Shown here in pieces: positions 1 through 6,633 of a DNA stretch of 11,320 nucleotides. Within the stretch, counting starts at the first letter, position 1. Each line of letters opens with the position of its first letter. The notes beneath the pieces are model-generated. The model was not told the origin of the DNA, ran no database searches, and was given only the letters and a program-made list of their open reading frames with translations. The position numbers were made by a program, and so were the translations under genes. Source of the stretch: Oscillospiraceae bacterium UBA6370 (lineage in GTDB: Bacteria; Bacillota; Clostridia; Oscillospirales; Oscillospiraceae); NCBI GenBank assembly GCA_002437735.1, contig DJRC01000069.1:190-11509 (forward strand). Reading direction: 5' to 3'.

Positions 1-1787
1 GTGATGGTCTCCTTCTCGTAGAGGTATTGGGAGAGCTCATCGAGCTTGGCGCGGTGGTCGTTGAGCAGCTTGACGGCCTTTTCATGCTCACGCTTGACGA
101 GCGCGACCACCAGCGCGTCGATCTTTGTCTGCGTTTCGGCGGAGCAGGCTAGCGAGGCGTCGCCGCCGAGGTACTGGTTTGTGACTGTCTCGAGCGCGAC
201 CATGTCGAAATCCTCGCTCATGCCGTAGCGCGTGACCATCGCGCGGGCCAGCTTGGTGGCCTGCTCAATGTCGTTGGAAGCGCCCGTGGTGACGGAGCCG
301 AAGCGGACCTCCTCGGCGGCGCGGCCGCCGGTGAGCGTCGCGATCTTGTTCTCCATTTCCTCACGCGTCATTAGGTAGTGGTTGCCCTCCTCGACCTGCA
401 TCGTGTAGCCCAGCGCGCCCGAGGTGCGGGGGATAATAGTGATCTTCTGCACGGGGGCGGAGTGGCTTTGCAGCGCCGCGACGAGCGCATGACCGGTCTC
501 GTGATAGGCGACGATCCATTTTTCATGGTCGGTGAGGATGGCGTTCTTCTTCTGATAGCCTGCGATGACGACCTCAATGCTTTCCTCCAGATCGGACTCG
601 GTGGCGAACCGACGACCCGCGCGCACGGCGCGCAGCGCGGCTTCGTTGACGATGTTCGCAAGCTCCGCGCCGGAGGCGCCGGAGGCCATACGGGCGATCT
701 TGTTGAAGTCGACGTCCTCCGCGACCTTGATCTTCTTCGCGTGGACCTTCAGGATCTCCTCACGGCCCTTGAGGTCGGGAAGCTCGACCGGCACGCGGCG
801 GTCAAAGCGGCCCGGGCGCGTGAGCGCGGGGTCGAGGGATTCGGGGCGGTTGGTGGCGGCGAGGATGATGACGCCGTTGTTGCCCTCGAAGCCGTCCATT
901 TCGGTCAAAAGCTGGTTGAGCGTCTGCTCGCGCTCGTCGTTGCCGCCGTACTGGCCGCCGCTGCGCTTCTGGCCGATGGCGTCGATCTCGTCGATGAAAA
1001 CGATGCAGGGCGCCTTTTCCTTGGCCTGCTTGAAGAGGTCGCGTACCTTGCTCGCGCCCATGCCGACGAACATCTCCACGAACTCCGAGCCGGAGATGGA
1101 GAAGAACGGTACGTTCGATTCGCCCGCGACCGCCTTGGCGAGCATGGTCTTGCCGGTTCCCGGAGGGCCGACGAGCAATATGCCCTTGGGCATGGACGCG
1201 CCGATCTCTTGATACTTGCTGGGGTCGTGCAGATAGTTGACGACCTCCTGCAAATTCTCCTTGGCCTCGTCCTCGCCAGCAACATCGGAGAAGTGGATGC
1301 CCTCGGTGGACTGGACGTAGACTTTGACGTTGCTGTTCCCGCCCAAGCCGAACATCATCGAGTTGCCGCCACCGAGCTTGTCCGCCATCTTCTTGGACAT
1401 ATACTGCCCGAGGGCAATAAAGATCAAGATGGGCAGCACCCAGCCGAGAATATCCACGAGCAGGGAGGTCTGCTCGATCTCCTCGCCCTTGAAGGAAACG
1501 CCTGCCTCCAAAAGCCGGGCGGAGAGGTCATCGTCCGACACCATGGCGGTCTTATAGATAACGGTCTCGTCCTTATCGGTAAAGAGAATGCGGTTGTCCT
1601 GCTCCTGAATTTCGACCTTGCCGACCTTGTCCTGCTCGACCATTTCGACAAAGGTGTTGTAATCCACCTCCTTGATCTGGTGCTGTGCGAGCCACGGCAT
1701 GGCGAGAAAATTGAAGAGAAATACCGCGAGCATGGCGACGGCGTAGTAGAAGATCAGGGGCTTTTTCGGGGTCTTGACTTCTTTCAT
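1..1787 (-). CDS. ftsH: ATP-dependent zinc metalloprotease FtsH (3' end beyond window)
   Basis: Membrane-anchored AAA+ protease that unfolds and degrades misassembled membrane proteins and some short-lived cytosolic regulators, acting as a hexamer on the inner face of the membrane. About 595 codons are visible. Two hydrophobic segments (about residues 11-30 and 109-127) flank a short extracytoplasmic domain. Then come Walker A GPPGTGKT (207-214), Walker B FIDEID (264-269), the second region of homology with RPGRFDRR, and the zinc site HETGH (429-433) with the likely third ligand D506 in ASNDIEQA. The start is ATG at 1787, preceded by TGGAGGAA at a good distance. The reading frame is still open at base 1, so only the C-terminal tail is missing. 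It is a lone gene here, transcribed away from the Mo-hydroxylase cluster from its own promoter, and is probably unrelated to it. Family assignment is secure. Confidence 0.98.
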   Translation of the reverse strand, partial: MKEVKTPKKPLIFYYAVAMLAVFLFNFLAMPWLAQHQIKEVDYNTFVEMVEQDKVGKVEIQEQDNRILFTDKDETVIYKTAMVSDDDLSARLLEAGVSFKGEEIEQTSLLVDILGWVLPILIFIALGQYMSKKMADKLGGGNSMMFGLGGNSNVKVYVQSTEGIHFSDVAGEDEAKENLQEVVNYLHDPSKYQEIGASMPKGILLVGPPGTGKTMLAKAVAGESNVPFFSISGSEFVEMFVGMGASKVRDLFKQAKEKAPCIVFIDEIDAIGQKRSGGQYGGNDEREQTLNQLLTEMDGFEGNNGVIILAATNRPESLDPALTRPGRFDRRVPVELPDLKGREEILKVHAKKIKVAEDVDFNKIARMASGASGAELANIVNEAALRAVRAGRRFATESDLEESIEVVIAGYQKKNAILTDHEKWIVAYHETGHALVAALQSHSAPVQKITIIPRTSGALGYTMQVEEGNHYLMTREEMENKIATLTGGRAAEEVRFGSVTTGASNDIEQATKLARAMVTRYGMSEDFDMVALETVTNQYLGGDASLACSAETQTKIDALVVALVKREHEKAVKLLNDHRAKLDELSQYLYEKETI

Positions 1788-1811
1788 AAGCGTTCCTCCA
1801 AATGGAATGGA

Positions 1812-1852
1812 ACGGCTGCGCGGAGGGGAACGATCCGCCTCGTCACAGCCGT
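1812..1852 (-). promoter_or_regulatory. Structured 5' leader of ftsH (imperfect hairpin)
   Basis: In the ftsH leader the outer arms ACGGCTG (minus strand, 1852-1846) and CAGCCGT (1818-1812) are perfectly complementary over 7 bp. An inner stem GCGGA/TCCGC (1838-1834 with 1824-1820) closes a 9-nt loop. The structure ends about a dozen bases before the Shine-Dalgarno site, so it could influence translation or mRNA stability. No run of U follows, so it is not a standard terminator. Function is inferred only from the fold. Confidence 0.4.
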
Positions 1853-1867
1853 GGAAAGGATACGGAA

Positions 1868-1896
1868 ATCATAGTGGAAAAGCCCACTTTTGTCAA
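1868..1896 (-). promoter_or_regulatory. sigma-A promoter of ftsH
   Basis: Read on the minus strand, a perfect -35 TTGACA (1896-1891) is separated by 17 bases from a -10 TATGAT (1873-1868). Transcription should start near 1861, giving a leader of about 75 nt before the ftsH ATG. The spacer holds a small inverted repeat, AGTGG-N6-CCACT on the plus strand (1873-1877 and 1884-1888), which could be an operator. It does not match the CIRCE or CtsR heat-shock boxes I know. The promoter is supported directly by sequence; its regulation is unknown. Confidence 0.85.
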
Positions 1897-1986
1897 GCAA
1901 GAAGGGAGAAGATTTACATATAATTCAATCTTTCGGCACGGAGTAGCGCTATCTTACAAATAATATCACGCTCGCGTGTCTTTTTG

Positions 1987-2014
1987 TTGCAATTTCGGAC
2001 GAATGTGATACAAT
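1987..2014 (+). promoter_or_regulatory. Probable promoter of the xanthine dehydrogenase-asparaginase operon
   Basis: TTGCAA (1987-1992), a 16-base spacer and an extended -10 TGATACAAT (the hexamer TACAAT is 2009-2014) point rightward. Transcription should start near 2021, leaving a leader of about 50 nt before the ATG at 2071. Just upstream of the -35, at 1967-1978, lies a short perfect inverted repeat, CACGC-TC-GCGTG, placed where a regulator could bind. The -10 is convincing; the -35 is only a partial match. Confidence 0.65.
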
Positions 2015-2070
2015 GAGAATGAAAAATAATAAGCAGTCCAAACAAAAAGTTTGGGAAGGGAGACCCCGCT

Positions 2071-4758
2071 ATGGCGACATTTACCGTGAACGGACAGACC
2101 GTGCAGGCGGAGAAAAATCAAAAGCTCATTCGTTTCCTGCGCGACGAACTGCGTCTCACATCCGTCAAGGACGGATGCAGCGAGGGCGCGTGCGGCACCT
2201 GCCATGTCCTCATCGACGGCAAGGCGACAAAGGCCTGCGTTCCCTCAACGGACAAGCTGGAGGGAAAGACCATCCTTACGGTCGAGGGCCTTTCCGACTG
2301 GGAGAAGGACGTATATACCTACGCCTTCGGCAAGGCCGGCGCAGTTCAGTGCGGCTTCTGCATCCCGGGCATGGTCATCTCCGCCAAGGCGCTGTTGGAC
2401 GCGAATCCTGCGCCGACGCGCGAGGAGGCGGCGTTCGCCATCCGCAACAACATCTGCCGCTGCACGGGCTATGTGAAGATCATCGACGGCATTCTGCTCG
2501 CGGCGGAGATCTTTCGCAGCGGCAAGCTGCCGGAGGAGGAAAAGACGGGCTATGGCGTCGGCGAGCGCGCCGTGCGCGTGGACGTGGCGGAAAAGGTGCA
2601 GGGCTACGGCAAGTATCCGGACGACCTGTATGTGGACGGTATGCTCTACGCCGGCGCCGTGCGCAGCAAATATCCCCGCGCGCGGGTGCTCGCCATCCAT
2701 AAGGAGAAGGCGGAGGCCCTGCCCGGCGTGGTCGGCGTCTACACCGCGGAGGACATTCCGGGGGAGATCAAGGTCGGCCATCTGCAGCAGGACTGGGATG
2801 CGATGATCCCCGTCGGCAGGATTACCCACTACCTCGGCGACGCCATCTGCCTTGTGGCGGCGGAGACAAAGGAGGCTTTGGAGCAGGCGAAGGCACTCGT
2901 CGAGATCGACTACGAGCCGCTCAAGTCGGTGTTCAGCCCGACCTATGCCTCCCAGCCCTTTGCGCCGCTCGTGCATGAGTCCGGCAACCTGCTGTGCGAA
3001 AAGCACGTCAGCCGCGGCAACGCCGATCGGGCCATCCGCGACGCGGACTATGTGCTGATGTATCACTACGAAACGCCGTACACGGAGCACGCCTTCCTCG
3101 AGCCGGAGTGCGCGGTCGCCTATCCCGACGAGGACGGGCTGACCATCCTCTCCACCGATCAGGGCGCTTACGACACGGCGCGGGAGGTCTCCCGCCTGCT
3201 GGGGCTTCCCAAGGAAAAGATCCATGTGACCAATATGCTCGTCGGCGGCGGCTTCGGCGGCAAAGAGGATATGACGGTGCAGCACCACGCGGCGCTCGTC
3301 GCTTATCTCACGGGCCGCCCGGTCAAGGTGAAGCTCAGCCGCAAGGAGAGTATGCTCGTCCACCCGAAGCGGCACCCGATGAAGGTGACCATCACCATGG
3401 GCTGCAACCGCGATGGGCTTATTCAGGGCGTCAAGGCCGAGGTGGTCGCCGACACTGGCGCGTATGCCTCCCTCGGCGGCCCCGTGCTCGAGCGTGCCTG
3501 CACGCACGCGGCGGGCCCCTATCATTACGAAAATTTTGAGATCACCGGCAAAGCGTACTATACGAACAATCCGCCTGCGGGCGCGTTCCGCGGCTTTGGC
3601 GTGACGCAGACCTGCTACGCCATGGAAATGACGCTCACGAAGATGGCGCACGAGCTGGGCATCTCCCCGTGGGAGATCCGCTACCGCAACGCCATCCGCC
3701 CCGGGCAGACGCTGCCCAACGGGCAGATCGCGCCGCCGTCCACCGGCCTTGTGGAAACGCTCGAGGCGGTGAAGGACATCTGCGAGCAGAATAAGAACAT
3801 CGGCATCGCCTGCGCGATGAAGAACGCGGGCGTCGGCGTGGGCATCCCCGATACGGGCCGCTGCATCGTGGCGGTCAAGGACGGTAAGCTCCATATCCGC
3901 TCCGGCGCGTCCTGCATCGGACAGGGGCTCGGCACGGTGCTGACGCAGATCGTCTGCACCATGCTGCACTGTGAGCGTGAGGATGTCGTCTACGAGGCTG
4001 CCAACACGGTGAATGCGCCGGATTCCGGCACGACCTCCGGCTCACGCCAGACGCTCGTGACCGGCGAAGCCTGCCGGCGGGCCTGTCAGAAGCTGCTCGC
4101 GGCGGCGGGCGCCGACGTGAGGGTGTCCGATTATTCCGGCATCGCGCACCGGCAGGGTATGGAATCGCTGCCCGGCGGTAACAGCAGCGGCACGGTCGGC
4201 ACCGAGCTGCCCGAGGGGGCAAGCGTGGACTGGAGAGCGCTCGAGGGGCAGGAGTTCTACGGCGAGTACCTCGCCAAGACCGACCCGCTGGGCGCGCAGG
4301 ACGTTGCCAATCCCGTCAGCCACGTCGCCTACGGCTACGCCACCCATGTGTGCGTGCTCAACGACGACGGAACGATCCGCGAGATCGACGCGGCGCACTT
4401 CGTCGGCAAGGCCATCAACCCGCTCTCCTGCGAGGGGCAGATCGAGGGCGGCGTCACCATGGCGCTCGGCTTCACGCTGACGGAGCATTATCCGCTCTAC
4501 GACTGCATCCCCAGCGCAAGGTTCGGCACGTTGGGCCTGTTCCGCGCCGATCAGGTGCCGCCCATCCACAGCATTCTGGTGGAGAAGGAGGGGCAGGACA
4601 TGGCCTTCGGCGCCATCGGCATCGGCGAGATCACGACCATTCCAACGGCCCCCGCCGTGGCGGGCGCGTACTTCGCGCTCGACGGCGAGATGCGCACCAG
4701 CCTTCCGCTGATGAAAACGCCGTATGAGCGGCCCAAGATGCCGCGCTATTGGTGGTAA
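2071..4758 (+). CDS. xdh: Selenium-dependent xanthine dehydrogenase-type molybdenum hydroxylase, [2Fe-2S]-Mo fusion
   Basis: Predicted cytoplasmic enzyme hydroxylating a purine (xanthine or a relative) at a Mo-pterin centre. Residues 1-155 form two [2Fe-2S] domains: C36, C41, C44, C56 for the plant-ferredoxin-like cluster and C94, C97, C129, C131 for the helical one, all present. The Mo domain follows, from about residue 160, with TDQGAYDT (362-369), GGGFGGKE (392-399), AFRGFG (505-510) and the catalytic Glu E853 in GAIGIGE. At 895 aa with no FAD domain it has the layout of Desulfovibrio Mop and of the family TIGRFAMs calls selenium-dependent xanthine dehydrogenase (Enterococcus faecalis is the studied case). 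The start is ATG with AAGGGAG upstream. The GQG motif reads SCIGQG, with Cys (C615) where the other Mo subunit here has Glu. Xanthine as substrate, and selenium, are inferred from the family. Confidence 0.88.
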   Translation: MATFTVNGQTVQAEKNQKLIRFLRDELRLTSVKDGCSEGACGTCHVLIDGKATKACVPSTDKLEGKTILTVEGLSDWEKDVYTYAFGKAGAVQCGFCIPGMVISAKALLDANPAPTREEAAFAIRNNICRCTGYVKIIDGILLAAEIFRSGKLPEEEKTGYGVGERAVRVDVAEKVQGYGKYPDDLYVDGMLYAGAVRSKYPRARVLAIHKEKAEALPGVVGVYTAEDIPGEIKVGHLQQDWDAMIPVGRITHYLGDAICLVAAETKEALEQAKALVEIDYEPLKSVFSPTYASQPFAPLVHESGNLLCEKHVSRGNADRAIRDADYVLMYHYETPYTEHAFLEPECAVAYPDEDGLTILSTDQGAYDTAREVSRLLGLPKEKIHVTNMLVGGGFGGKEDMTVQHHAALVAYLTGRPVKVKLSRKESMLVHPKRHPMKVTITMGCNRDGLIQGVKAEVVADTGAYASLGGPVLERACTHAAGPYHYENFEITGKAYYTNNPPAGAFRGFGVTQTCYAMEMTLTKMAHELGISPWEIRYRNAIRPGQTLPNGQIAPPSTGLVETLEAVKDICEQNKNIGIACAMKNAGVGVGIPDTGRCIVAVKDGKLHIRSGASCIGQGLGTVLTQIVCTMLHCEREDVVYEAANTVNAPDSGTTSGSRQTLVTGEACRRACQKLLAAAGADVRVSDYSGIAHRQGMESLPGGNSSGTVGTELPEGASVDWRALEGQEFYGEYLAKTDPLGAQDVANPVSHVAYGYATHVCVLNDDGTIREIDAAHFVGKAINPLSCEGQIEGGVTMALGFTLTEHYPLYDCIPSARFGTLGLFRADQVPPIHSILVEKEGQDMAFGAIGIGEITTIPTAPAVAGAYFALDGEMRTSLPLMKTPYERPKMPRYWW

Positions 4759-4763
4759 GCCGT

Positions 4764-5774
4764 ATGAAAAATGTTCTGATCATTTATACCGGCGGGACCA
4801 TCGGCATGACGCGCACGGAAAACGGCTACGCGCCGCAGAGCGGACAGTTCCGCCGCGCGATGGAGACCATTCCCGACCTGTACGCCGGGCAGATGCCCCG
4901 TTGGGATATGCTCGAAATGGACCCGCTGCTCGACTCCTCCAACATGACGGTGCATGAGTGGAACAAGATCGCGCAGCTCGTTGCCGACCATTACGACGCC
5001 TACGACGGCTTTGTGGTGCTCCACGGCACGGACACGATGGCCTATACCGCCTCCGCACTTTCCTTTATGCTTGAAGGACTGGCGAAGCCGGTCATTCTCA
5101 CCGGCTCGCAGATCCCCATGTGCGAGATCCGAAGCGACGGGCGCGACAATCTTATCACCTCACTGCTCATCGCGGGCGCGGGGGAGGTGCATGAGGTCTG
5201 CCTGTACTTTGGCGGGAAGCTCCTGCGCGGCAACCGCGCGACCAAATTCTCCGCCGACGGGCTGATCGCCTTCCTTTCACCGAACTATCCGAGCCTCGCC
5301 GACGCGGGCATCACCATCCGCTACAACGAAAGCGCCCTCCTGCCGAAGCCGAAAGGCGCTTTGAAGCTGCAATTATTGGACAATATTCCCATCGGGGTGC
5401 TGAAGGTATTCCCGGGCATTCAGTTCTCGCTCTTTGAGCAGATCATGACCGAGCGGCTGCGCGGCATCGTCATCGAGACCTTCGGCGCGGGGAACATCCC
5501 CGGGGACGGCGGCGCGCTGCTGCCGATCATCGAAAAAGCCTTTCACAACGGCACGGTGCTGACGGTCTGCTCACAGTGTCCACAGGGAGCGGTGGCGCTC
5601 GGCACCTACGAGACCTCGAACGCCCTAAAAAGGGCGGGCGCGGTCAGCGGACTGGACATGACGACCGAGGCCGCCGTCGCCAAGCTCTACTATCTCTTTT
5701 CCTGCGGCTATGAGAAGGAGCGCGTCAAGACGCTGATGGAGCAGGACCTCCGCGGCGAAATGACGGCGCCGTAG
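4764..5774 (+). CDS. ansA: Type I (cytoplasmic) L-asparaginase
   Basis: Hydrolyses L-asparagine to aspartate and ammonia in the cytoplasm. The 336-residue product matches E. coli AnsA (338 aa) along its whole length as I recall it. YTGGTIGM holds the nucleophile T12; HGTDTMAYTASALSFML at 87-103 holds the second catalytic Thr and Asp (T89, D90); TGSQIP and the RGNR-TK stretch carrying the catalytic Lys follow. There is no signal peptide, which fits type I. The start is ATG at 4764, five bases after the upstream stop codon. An in-frame TTG at 4749 would overlap the upstream gene and add residues without homology. The Shine-Dalgarno site is weak (GGTGG in the end of the preceding gene), so translation is probably coupled. 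An asparaginase is unexpected in a purine operon; it may add ammonia release, or act on a related amide. The family is secure, the pathway role is not. Confidence 0.93.
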   Translation: MKNVLIIYTGGTIGMTRTENGYAPQSGQFRRAMETIPDLYAGQMPRWDMLEMDPLLDSSNMTVHEWNKIAQLVADHYDAYDGFVVLHGTDTMAYTASALSFMLEGLAKPVILTGSQIPMCEIRSDGRDNLITSLLIAGAGEVHEVCLYFGGKLLRGNRATKFSADGLIAFLSPNYPSLADAGITIRYNESALLPKPKGALKLQLLDNIPIGVLKVFPGIQFSLFEQIMTERLRGIVIETFGAGNIPGDGGALLPIIEKAFHNGTVLTVCSQCPQGAVALGTYETSNALKRAGAVSGLDMTTEAAVAKLYYLFSCGYEKERVKTLMEQDLRGEMTAP

Positions 5775-5775
5775 C

Positions 5776-6375
5776 TCACGCGAGCGTGTCGCGCAGCGCG
5801 GCGAGCGCCATCGGCGTGTCCACGTCGCGCAGCTCGTCGGGGGAGATCTCGAAGAGCGCCAGCGCGTCCTCATGGCGGCGGATGACGGCGCTGCCGCCTT
5901 GGTCGCCCTCGAGCGCCGTCAGCTCGGGGAAGAAGCGGGCGGGAAAGATGCACGGATTGCCGCGCACGCCGCCGTGTCCCATCGCGACGATGCGGTCGGG
6001 GTGTCGGCGGAAAAATTCAACCTCCGCACGCACGCTTTCGCGCCGCAGCAGCGGCTGGTCGGCGACTTGATAGAGAATGGCGTCGCAGTCCGCCATCGCC
6101 TCGGTGCCGAGCCTGACGGTGTGGCTCGCGCCCCACTCGGGGAACGGGTTGACAAGGACAGTAAAGCCGAATCGCTTGGCGAGCACGAGGACCTCGTCGT
6201 ACTGCGTGACGACGGTCACGCGGGCAAATTCCTCGCGGGGGACGGTCTCGAGTGCGTGCTCGATGAGCATTTTGCCGTTGACCTCGGCGGCAAGCTTATT
6301 GGAGCCGAAGCGGCTGGCGTTTCCGGCCGCCATGACAAGGCAGCCGATCCTGGGCGGGTGGTTCATGGAGTTCAT
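5776..6375 (-). CDS. mocA: Molybdenum cofactor cytidylyltransferase (MocA family)
   Basis: Predicted to transfer CMP from CTP to Mo-molybdopterin, making the cytosine dinucleotide cofactor used by xanthine dehydrogenase-family enzymes. The 199-residue product is a single nucleotidyltransferase domain, close to E. coli MocA in length (192). The N-terminal nucleotide loop is MAAGNASRFGSNKL (15-28), then WGASHTVRLG (81-90), VADQPLL (104-110), RGNPCIFP (138-145), GDQGG (157-161) and DVDTP near the C-terminus. MobA is the alternative, but the GASHTVRLG and GNPCIFP stretches and the setting among Mo hydroxylases favour MocA. ATG at 6375 is taken as the start; ATG at 6366 is equally possible since neither has a strong Shine-Dalgarno site. 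The gene is divergent from the xdhA operon, and its stop codon lies one base from that of ansA. Confidence 0.88.
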   Translation of the reverse strand: MNSMNHPPRIGCLVMAAGNASRFGSNKLAAEVNGKMLIEHALETVPREEFARVTVVTQYDEVLVLAKRFGFTVLVNPFPEWGASHTVRLGTEAMADCDAILYQVADQPLLRRESVRAEVEFFRRHPDRIVAMGHGGVRGNPCIFPARFFPELTALEGDQGGSAVIRRHEDALALFEISPDELRDVDTPMALAALRDTLA

Positions 6376-6388
6376 CTCGCTTTCTCGG

Positions 6389-6408
6389 TTATGATTACTT
6401 TATCATAA
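6389..6408. promoter_or_regulatory. Inverted repeat, candidate operator upstream of mocA
   Basis: TTATGAT (6389-6395) and ATCATAA (6402-6408) form a perfect 7-bp inverted repeat with a 6-base spacer, ending 14 bases before the mocA ATG at 6375. Read on the minus strand the far arm contains TATGAT, a plausible -10 for mocA, but no good -35 lies 16-18 bases from it. An AT-rich 20-bp dyad at this place suits a repressor site. The repeat is certain; its role is inferred. Confidence 0.45.
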
Positions 6409-6471
6409 GCAGTCTCCCCAATGCAACTGGAAAATACACGCGCTATTCTGAAAGTAGGACTACGCCGCCTC

Positions 6472-6500
6472 TGTACAAATCGGGCGGTTGGTGCTAAAAT
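6472..6500 (+). promoter_or_regulatory. Candidate promoter P1 of the xdhA operon
   Basis: TGTACA (6472-6477), a 17-base spacer and an extended -10 TGCTAAAAT (the hexamer TAAAAT is 6495-6500). If used, transcription starts near 6507 and the leader is about 127 nt, carrying both the 6529-6557 inverted repeat and the 6596-6619 hairpin. The -35 matches consensus at only 4 of 6 positions. A competing candidate lies at 6556-6584, and sequence alone does not decide between them. Confidence 0.4.
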
Positions 6501-6528
6501 CACAGCAAGAAAATAGGCTGATTCGCTG

Positions 6529-6557
6529 AAAATCAAGAGTTAGGCTATCTTGATTTT
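6529..6557. promoter_or_regulatory. Perfect 10-bp inverted repeat upstream of xdhA, candidate operator or leader stem
   Basis: AAAATCAAGA (6529-6538), a 9-base spacer and TCTTGATTTT (6548-6557) form a perfect dyad of 29 bp. It lies between candidate promoters P1 and P2 and touches the -35 of P2, so a DNA-binding regulator could block or activate there. In RNA from P1 it would be an AU-rich hairpin. A nearby TGATT (6519-6523) can pair with the same AATCA, giving a competing fold. It is not a good terminator, as the stem is AT-rich and no U run follows. Confidence 0.55.
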
Positions 6558-6584
6558 GTAAGAATTTCTAAAAATGTTCAAAAT
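6556..6584 (+). promoter_or_regulatory. Candidate promoter P2 of the xdhA operon
   Basis: TTGTAA (6556-6561), a 17-base spacer and CAAAAT (6579-6584), each matching consensus at 4 of 6 positions. Transcription would start near 6591, directly before the leader hairpin. The perfect inverted repeat overlaps its -35 edge, which is a common arrangement for a regulated promoter. Strength is modest by sequence. Confidence 0.35.
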
Positions 6585-6595
6585 TTACCGAAGGA

Positions 6596-6619
6596 AGCGT
6601 CCCGGCAGGTGGGAACGCT
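6596..6619 (+). promoter_or_regulatory. Leader hairpin directly before the xdhA Shine-Dalgarno site
   Basis: AGCGTCCC (6596-6603) pairs with GGGAACGCT (6611-6619) around the 7-base loop GGCAGGT, leaving one A bulged. The stem ends one base before the Shine-Dalgarno AAGGAGG (6621-6627), and the ATG follows at 6634. A GC-rich stem this close could insulate or gate ribosome entry. I see no match to the Moco riboswitch layout. The pairing is seen directly; the function is a guess. Confidence 0.45.
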
Positions 6620-6633
6620 GAAGGAGGTCTTTT

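Noticed and set aside
378..1874. Long plus-strand open frame of 498 codons
   Set aside because: It is antisense to ftsH, whose motifs are complete on the minus strand. The plus frame gives no recognisable domain and is a by-product of GC-rich codon use.
1967..1985. CACGCTCGCGTG followed by TCTTTTT as a terminator
   Set aside because: The stem would be only 4-5 bp with a tiny loop, and both adjacent genes start rather than end here. It is kept only as a possible operator.
2245..3969. Minus-strand open frame of 574 codons across the fused Mo enzyme
   Set aside because: It is the shadow of the 895-residue enzyme, with a low-complexity product and no ribosome site.
4749..4763. TTG start for ansA
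   Set aside because: It overlaps the upstream gene and adds five residues not seen in the family. ATG 4764 gives the standard N-terminus leading to YTGGTIGM.
5621..5636. CGCCCT-AAAA-AGGGCG hairpin inside ansA, a possible terminator
   Set aside because: It has no U run on either strand and lies in conserved coding sequence (NALKRAGA), so it is probably a coding coincidence.
6507..6633. Molybdenum cofactor or purine riboswitch in the xdhA leader
   Set aside because: I looked for a multi-helix GC-rich Moco fold and for a purine three-way junction core and saw neither, only simple stems.
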